DNA of 64,000 nt from positions 1-64,000 of the forward strand of contig NZ_AMSI01000010.1 in the NCBI RefSeq assembly GCF_000300515.1, written 5' to 3'. Of this stretch, positions 59,448 through 64,000 are shown piece by piece. Positions within the stretch are counted from its first letter, which is position 1. Each line of letters starts with the position of its first letter. Position numbers and translations under genes: made by a program. Source of the DNA: Nitratireductor indicus C115 (GTDB lineage: Bacteria; Pseudomonadota; Alphaproteobacteria; Rhizobiales; Rhizobiaceae). The notes under the pieces were generated by a model. That model did not search any database, was not told the DNA's origin, and worked only from the letters and a program-made list of their open reading frames with translations.

Positions 59448-60410
59448 TCACGCAGCGGCGGACACCGTTGCTGACCACTCCTTGGCGCGGTGGCAGGCAA
59501 CCTGATGGCCTTTACCATTTTCCTGCAGGTCGGGCACCTCTTGCGCGCATTTTTCGATGGCCAGCGGGCACCGTGTTCTGAACCGGCAACCGCTCGGCGG
59601 AGACAGAGGGCTGGGAAGCTCGCTGTTGAGCTTCACCTCGGGGCCTTCGCCCATGGCGTCGTTGCCTGTCGTCTGCATCAGCGCCCGCGTATAGGGATGC
59701 AGAGGCGATGACCAGATCTCCTCCACCGGCCCGATTTCCACGATGCGGCCGAGATACATGACCGCGATCCAGTGCGAGACATACCGCACGACTTCCAGAT
59801 CGTGGGAGATGAACAGGTAGGACAGGTTCTGTTCGCGCTGCAATTCCACGAGCAGGTTGAGAACCTGCGCCTGCACGGAAACATCGAGAGCCGAAACCGG
59901 CTCGTCGCAGATCAGGATTTTGGGTTCGAGCGAGAGCGCCCTCGCAATGCCGACACGCTGCCGCTGACCGCCGGAAAGCTGGTGCGGAAGCCGGTCATGC
60001 ATCGCCTCTGGAATACCCACCCGGTCGAGCAGTGCCTTTACGAAAGTCTTGCGCTCCGCCTTGCTGCGCGTGCGATGAACCGTCAGCGGTTCCTCCACGA
60101 GCTGCTGCACGGTCAGGCGTGGATTGAGCGAACCGTAAGGGTCCTGGAACACCATCTGAATGTCGCGCGCATGGTTGCCACGTCGGCGCATATCCATGGG
60201 ATCGCCATTGATGGAGAGCGCCCCGGAAGTGGGGGTATTCAATCCGATCACGGCGCGCGCCAGGCTGGACTTGCCGCAGCCGGATTCGCCCACAAGCCCA
60301 AGGGTTTCGCCAGCCGCAATCTCGAGATTGACACCAGCGACCGCCTGCACAACCCCACGCCGTGTCTTGTGCCCCGCGACCAGATCCGTGATTTCAAGAC
60401 GCTTGGTCAT
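59448..60410 (-). CDS. Dipeptide-type ABC transporter ATPase (DppF/OppF)
   Basis: This 320-aa ATPase has Walker A GLVGESGCGKSSLAR, Q-loop MVFQDPYGSLNPRL, signature LSGGQRQRVGIARAL, Walker B ILICDEPVSALDVSVQ and the C-terminal CRFRTRCPLAIEKC. It overlaps its upstream partner by 4 bp, and lies 15 bp from the BisC gene, so the molybdoenzyme is probably the last gene of the importer operon. Confidence 0.93.
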   Translation of the reverse strand: MTKRLEITDLVAGHKTRRGVVQAVAGVNLEIAAGETLGLVGESGCGKSSLARAVIGLNTPTSGALSINGDPMDMRRRGNHARDIQMVFQDPYGSLNPRLTVQQLVEEPLTVHRTRSKAERKTFVKALLDRVGIPEAMHDRLPHQLSGGQRQRVGIARALSLEPKILICDEPVSALDVSVQAQVLNLLVELQREQNLSYLFISHDLEVVRYVSHWIAVMYLGRIVEIGPVEEIWSSPLHPYTRALMQTTGNDAMGEGPEVKLNSELPSPLSPPSGCRFRTRCPLAIEKCAQEVPDLQENGKGHQVACHRAKEWSATVSAAA

Positions 60411-61426
60411 GCTGGCACCTCCTTCAAGGGATGATAGCAGGCGAAAGACGTTCGGGCGCCGGTTTCATTCCGCAGGCTCGGCGGCTGGCTTTCGCAATCG
60501 GGCTGGCTGCGGTTGCAGCGCGGACCGAAGGCGCAGCCGGCCGGGCGATCTGCCGGCGACGGCACGGTTCCGGGAATTTCGCGCAACTTGTGGCCGTCGA
60601 GCGAGAAACTCCCGTGCGGGCGCGCTGCAAGAAGGCCCTCCGTATAGGGATGATGGGGCCTGGAGAACACATCCTCCACATTTCCCGTTTCCACGATGCG
60701 CCCCGAATACATCACCGCGACACGGTGGGCGATGGACCGCACGGCGTGCAGGTCATGGGTGATGAAAAGCATGCCCACGCCCAGTTCCGTCTGGAGTTCC
60801 CTCAGGAGATCGAGGATCTGTGCCGAGATCGTCACGTCAAGCGCCGTGGTGGGCTCATCGGCCAGAATGAGCTTGGGGTTGCCCGCCAGGGCCATGGCGA
60901 TCATTACCCGCTGGCGCATGCCGCCGGAAAGTCGGTGCGAATATTCGCCGAGGCGAGACTTTGCGGCTGGTATGCGCACCATGTCGAGAAGCTCCAGCGC
61001 CCGTTGCCGCGCAGCCGCCGCCGACATGTCGTTGTGAAGCCGGATCGCTTCGACAAGCTGCCGTTCCACCGTCAGGACCGGGTTCAGCGAGGACAGCGGA
61101 TCCTGAAAGATCATCGCCATGGTGGAACCGCGGATCTTGCGGATTTCCCTGTCCGACAGGGTGCTCAGTTCCTGCCCGTCGAGCCGGATGCTATCGGCTT
61201 CCACTCCCATCGACTGCGCTTTGTGCAGCCGCATGATCGCCATCGCCGTCAGTGACTTGCCGGCACCAGATTCCCCAACCAGCGCGAGCGTTTCGCCGAC
61301 CCCGACGCTGAAGCTGACCGCATCGACCGCCCGGACCTTCTGTCTGGAGGATTGCTTGATAAGGACAGACAGCTTGCGCACATCGAGCAGCGCCGCACCC
61401 TGTTCCTGTTCTTGCATGGCCTTCAT
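60407..61426 (-). CDS. Dipeptide-type ABC transporter ATPase (DppD/OppD)
   Basis: This 339-aa ATPase has Walker A ALVGESGAGKSLTAM, Q-loop MIFQDPLSSLNPVL, signature LSGGMRQRVMIAMAL, Walker B LILADEPTTALDVTIS and C-terminal CAFGPRCNRSQPDC. The ATG at 61426 sits 2 bp before the permease stop; ATG 61417 is an alternative with GAGG upstream. Confidence 0.92.
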   Translation of the reverse strand: MKAMQEQEQGAALLDVRKLSVLIKQSSRQKVRAVDAVSFSVGVGETLALVGESGAGKSLTAMAIMRLHKAQSMGVEADSIRLDGQELSTLSDREIRKIRGSTMAMIFQDPLSSLNPVLTVERQLVEAIRLHNDMSAAAARQRALELLDMVRIPAAKSRLGEYSHRLSGGMRQRVMIAMALAGNPKLILADEPTTALDVTISAQILDLLRELQTELGVGMLFITHDLHAVRSIAHRVAVMYSGRIVETGNVEDVFSRPHHPYTEGLLAARPHGSFSLDGHKLREIPGTVPSPADRPAGCAFGPRCNRSQPDCESQPPSLRNETGARTSFACYHPLKEVPA

Positions 61427-61428
61427 CC

Positions 61429-62256
61429 TCAGCGCTTCCTCAGATGCGGGTTGAGTGCGTCGTTGATCGCATCGCCCAGAAGGTTCAGCGCCAGCACCGT
61501 CAGCACCACGAACAGGCCCGGAATGATGCAGATGAACCACGTCGAACGGATTGACGGGCGGCCGATATTGATGAGCGTGCCCCAGCTCATCACATTGGGA
61601 TCGCCAAGCCCGAGGAATGACAGCCCCGCTTCGGTGATGATGGCCGTCGCGACGAGAACAGCGGCTGCGACGATGACGGGAGAGAGGGAATTGGGCAGAA
61701 CCTGCGTCAGGATGATGCGCGGCGCCGACATCCCGATGATCTTGCAGGACTGCACGTATTCACTCTCGCGCACCCGCAGCACCTCGGCGCGCGTCAGGCG
61801 CGCCACGGGCGGCCAGGATACGGTGGCGATGGCAAAGATGATGGTGCTGATCGACGGCGAAAGGATGGAGACCAGCACCACCGCGAAGAGAAAGCCGGGA
61901 ATGGTCTGGAATGCATCTGTAATGCGCATCAGCACCGCATCGGCCACGCGCCCGAAATAGCCTGCGATTGCGCCCACGGTGATGCCCACCACCAGGGCAC
62001 AGACGGTTGCGACGATGCCCACCAGCAGCGAAACCCGTGAACCGTAGAACACGCCCGCCAGAATATCGCGGCCAAGCGCATCAGTGCCGAAGGGTATTCC
62101 CGGCCGCGATCCGGGCCACAGATAGGGCCGGGCCACAAGCGCCCAGGGACCTTTGGGAAACAGGTAGGGAGCGCTGATCGCCATGCCGACGATCAGGAGC
62201 AGGGTTACGAGACCGATCATACCGGCAGGTGAAAGCAAGACTCGGCGCAGCATCAT
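61429..62256 (-). CDS. Dipeptide-type ABC transporter permease (DppC)
   Basis: This 275-aa protein has six TM helices, GTDALGRDILAGVFYGSR, EAA loop EYVQSCKIIGMSAPRIILTQVLPNS and a conserved DALNPHLRKR end. It pairs with the DppB-type permease 10 bp upstream. Confidence 0.92.
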   Translation of the reverse strand: MMLRRVLLSPAGMIGLVTLLLIVGMAISAPYLFPKGPWALVARPYLWPGSRPGIPFGTDALGRDILAGVFYGSRVSLLVGIVATVCALVVGITVGAIAGYFGRVADAVLMRITDAFQTIPGFLFAVVLVSILSPSISTIIFAIATVSWPPVARLTRAEVLRVRESEYVQSCKIIGMSAPRIILTQVLPNSLSPVIVAAAVLVATAIITEAGLSFLGLGDPNVMSWGTLINIGRPSIRSTWFICIIPGLFVVLTVLALNLLGDAINDALNPHLRKR

Positions 62257-62266
62257 TCCGTCTCCG

Positions 62267-63250
62267 TCACCGGCTGATTTCCACGCGCGGATCGAGCAGC
62301 GTGTAGATGATGTCGATTATGAGATTGACCACGATGATGATGAACGCGCACACCAGCAGAACGCCGAGGATCAACGGGTAATCGCGCTCGAACACCGCGT
62401 CATAGGCAAGGCGCCCGACGCCCGGCAGGCTGAAGATCGTTTCCGTCAGAACCGCTCCGCCGAAGAGTTCGGCGATTTGCAGGCCCACCATGGTCACGAC
62501 CGGCAACAACGCATTGCGCAGCGCATGGCCGATGATCACGTTGTAAGTGCTCAGCCCCTTTGCATAGGCGGTGCGGATATAATCCTGATCCAGCACCTGC
62601 AGCATCGATGCCCGCGCAAGCCGCGCATAGATCGCGATATAGAAGAGCGACAGCGAGAAGACGGGCAGGATCAGGTGAAGGGCGACATCGCCAACCAGCT
62701 CCAGGAAACTGAAGTCGACGCCCGGCGTTATCAGACCGCCGATGGGAAGCAGTTTGAGCTTCACCGAAAAGACGATGACGAGGCCGAGGCCGGTAAGAAA
62801 GATCGGCGTCGCATAGAAGACGAGAACGATCATCGAGATGATGACGTCGATGGGGCGGTGCGCGTGCCGCGCCGCGATGACGCCGGCCATCGTGCCGAAG
62901 AAGACGGCCGTGATGACCGAGCACACCACCAGAAGAATGGTCGCGGGCAGGCGCTGCAGCACCAGCGAAAGAACATCCGTCGCATTGCGATAGGAATAGC
63001 CGAGGTCCCCCTGCAGGACGCTGCCGACATAATTCAGGAGCTGGACGAGAACGGGCTGGTCGAGGCCATAGCGCTCGCGCAGCGTGGCCATGAGCTCCGC
63101 ATCCATGTCGCCCCGCTGGCCGCCCAGCACGTCGACCATGTCGCCGGGCACCAGATGCAGGAGCAGGAAGGAACCGACAATGACGATGGCAATGATCACC
63201 AGGGACTGGAGCACACGCCAACCGAGATAGGTCCAGAATTGCCGGTCCAA
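62267..63250 (-). CDS. Dipeptide-type ABC transporter permease (DppB), TTG start
   Basis: The 327-aa protein has six TM helices and the DppB pattern (LVIIAIVIVGSFLLLHLVPGD, GSVLQGDLGYSYRN, YIRTAYAKGLSTYNVIIGHALRNA, TEDEIFSLPGVG-like ETIFSLPGVG). A TGA lies just upstream in frame, so the TTG at 63250 with GAGGG before it is the likely start. It forms the channel with DppC. Confidence 0.9.
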   Translation of the reverse strand: MDRQFWTYLGWRVLQSLVIIAIVIVGSFLLLHLVPGDMVDVLGGQRGDMDAELMATLRERYGLDQPVLVQLLNYVGSVLQGDLGYSYRNATDVLSLVLQRLPATILLVVCSVITAVFFGTMAGVIAARHAHRPIDVIISMIVLVFYATPIFLTGLGLVIVFSVKLKLLPIGGLITPGVDFSFLELVGDVALHLILPVFSLSLFYIAIYARLARASMLQVLDQDYIRTAYAKGLSTYNVIIGHALRNALLPVVTMVGLQIAELFGGAVLTETIFSLPGVGRLAYDAVFERDYPLILGVLLVCAFIIIVVNLIIDIIYTLLDPRVEISR

Positions 63251-63344
63251 ATTTCAGCCCTCGCTGGTCTAGTTGGAATCCACGGGATTTCGACCCGGGA
63301 GGGAAATAACCGGCCGCGACTGCGCGACCGGTCGTTTCGAAAGC

Positions 63345-64000
63345 TTACTGCGCCGGCTCGAGATAGACGTTGGCGAAGTTGCTGTAGGTGCCGTTGGCGT
63401 CGATCGTGTGGTTCTTAAGACGCTTGTTGGCGATCGTCGTGCTTTCCACGGCCGTCAGCGGCAGCACAGGCAGGTCTTCCATCGCGAGCTTCTGGAAGTC
63501 ATGGTACAGCGCCTTGCGCTTGGCCGCATCCATTTCAGCCGCAGCCGATTCCAGGATCTCGTCCATCTTCGGGTTCGAATAGTGCGAACCGTTGGAGAAC
63601 CCAACACCCGGCTTGAAGCTCGGCGTCCAGAACGTGCGCTGCGTGCCGATCGTCGGATCGGAGCCGCCCGTCAGGAGATTGACGGTGAACTGGAAATCAC
63701 GATCCGTGTAAACGCGCTTCACGAAACCGGCGAAGTCCTGCGCGCGCACTTCCAGATCGATGCCGACCTCGCGGAAGGCTTCACGCATATAGGCGGCGAC
63801 GTGGTTCTGGTGTTCGCCATAGGGCAACGGGTCCACGACGAGCTTCAGACGCGTGCCGTTGGCATCCGGCTTGTAACCGGCCTCTTCAAGCAGAGCCTTC
63901 GCCTTCTCCGGATCGTAATCGTACTGCGGAACGTCCGATGCGTCGTAAAGCTCGGTAAGCTGGGGATGGAGCGGCGTCTTGGCCGAAATACCATAGCCGA
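63345..64000 (-). CDS. Family 5 solute-binding protein (partial, runs off right edge)
   Basis: The C-terminal 217 residues of a dipeptide-type binding protein are visible (YDYDPEKAKALLEEAGYKPDANG, GIDLEVRAQDFAGFVKRVYTDRDFQFTVNLLTGG, DFQKLAMEDLPVLPLTAVESTTIANKRLKNHTIDANG). The frame continues to the window edge without a stop. It is the first visible gene of the importer with the BisC enzyme downstream. The ligand is unknown. Confidence 0.92.
   Translation of the reverse strand, partial: GYGISAKTPLHPQLTELYDASDVPQYDYDPEKAKALLEEAGYKPDANGTRLKLVVDPLPYGEHQNHVAAYMREAFREVGIDLEVRAQDFAGFVKRVYTDRDFQFTVNLLTGGSDPTIGTQRTFWTPSFKPGVGFSNGSHYSNPKMDEILESAAAEMDAAKRKALYHDFQKLAMEDLPVLPLTAVESTTIANKRLKNHTIDANGTYSNFANVYLEPAQ

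Noticed and set aside
1-64000. CRISPR array, rRNA or tRNA genes
   Set aside because: No regularly spaced repeats, rRNA-like stretches or cloverleaf-like sequences with conserved T-loop were noticed by reading; a covariance-model search would be decisive.

Overview
The window looks like chromosomal DNA of a Hyphomicrobiales (Rhizobiales) alphaproteobacterium, most likely Brucella/Ochrobactrum or a close relative. This rests on GC-rich genes packed into operons, a CueR/HmrR copper regulator, a rhizobial-type malonate (mat) operon, many ABC, TRAP and tripartite tricarboxylate transporters, and a DUF1515-type phage protein. The genus is an inference from gene content, not a measured match. I saw no rRNA, tRNA or CRISPR array.

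Region 1 (1-~5,900) is the end of a prophage or prophage remnant. It holds a DUF1515 protein, an overlapping spanin-like pair (the lipoprotein member frameshifted), an endolysin with a C-terminal membrane anchor, two AT-richer opposite-strand cargo genes (sulfotransferase, O-acyltransferase-SGNH), and a decayed tailspike/beta-helix gene with a 28-bp fold-back inverted repeat at its broken end.

Region 2 (6,311-11,165) is a copper locus. Two nearly identical inverted CueR-type promoters drive copZ one way and copA-glutaredoxin-ferredoxin-type reductase-hmrR the other way.

Region 3 (11,433-18,167) is a complete malonate operon: TRAP uptake (matPQM), malonyl-CoA decarboxylase (matA), malonyl-CoA synthetase (matB), and the divergent GntR regulator matR.

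Region 4 (18,323-27,694) encodes a peptide ABC importer, a gamma-glutamyltransferase-like enzyme, an M20 peptidase and an IclR regulator. It probably serves uptake and breakdown of a gamma-glutamyl or related peptide.

Region 5 (27,737-36,967) is a LacI-controlled carbohydrate or polyol cassette: ABC importer, SDR, zinc dehydrogenase, PfkB kinase and LacD-type aldolase. It converges on Region 6 (37,103-45,593), an essentially complete sulfolactate operon (suyAB, a tripartite transporter, two opposite-handed sulfolactate dehydrogenases, a UPF0324 candidate sulfite exporter, a GntR regulator). A kinase plus LacD-type aldolase beside a sulfolactate operon resembles the logic of sulfoglycolysis. 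The combination of dehydrogenases, with no recognisable SQ isomerase or sulfoquinovosidase, does not match a pathway I know; this is the leading candidate for an undescribed system.

Region 6b (45,668-52,270) holds a GMC dehydrogenase with its Tat-exported small subunit, a glyoxalase-family protein, a ribbon-helix-helix protein, and a three-gene operon of unknown function (Tat-exported FAD oxidase, membrane protein, membrane-anchored protein).

Region 7 (52,589-64,000) is another catabolic island: a DHDPS-family lyase, an Asp/Glu racemase-family enzyme and a three-subunit HcnABC/LhpBEF-type amine dehydrogenase on the plus strand. On the minus strand are a BisC-type molybdoenzyme and a dipeptide-type ABC importer that runs off the right edge. 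It resembles D-hydroxyproline or opine catabolism with a different racemase and an added S/N-oxide reductase.
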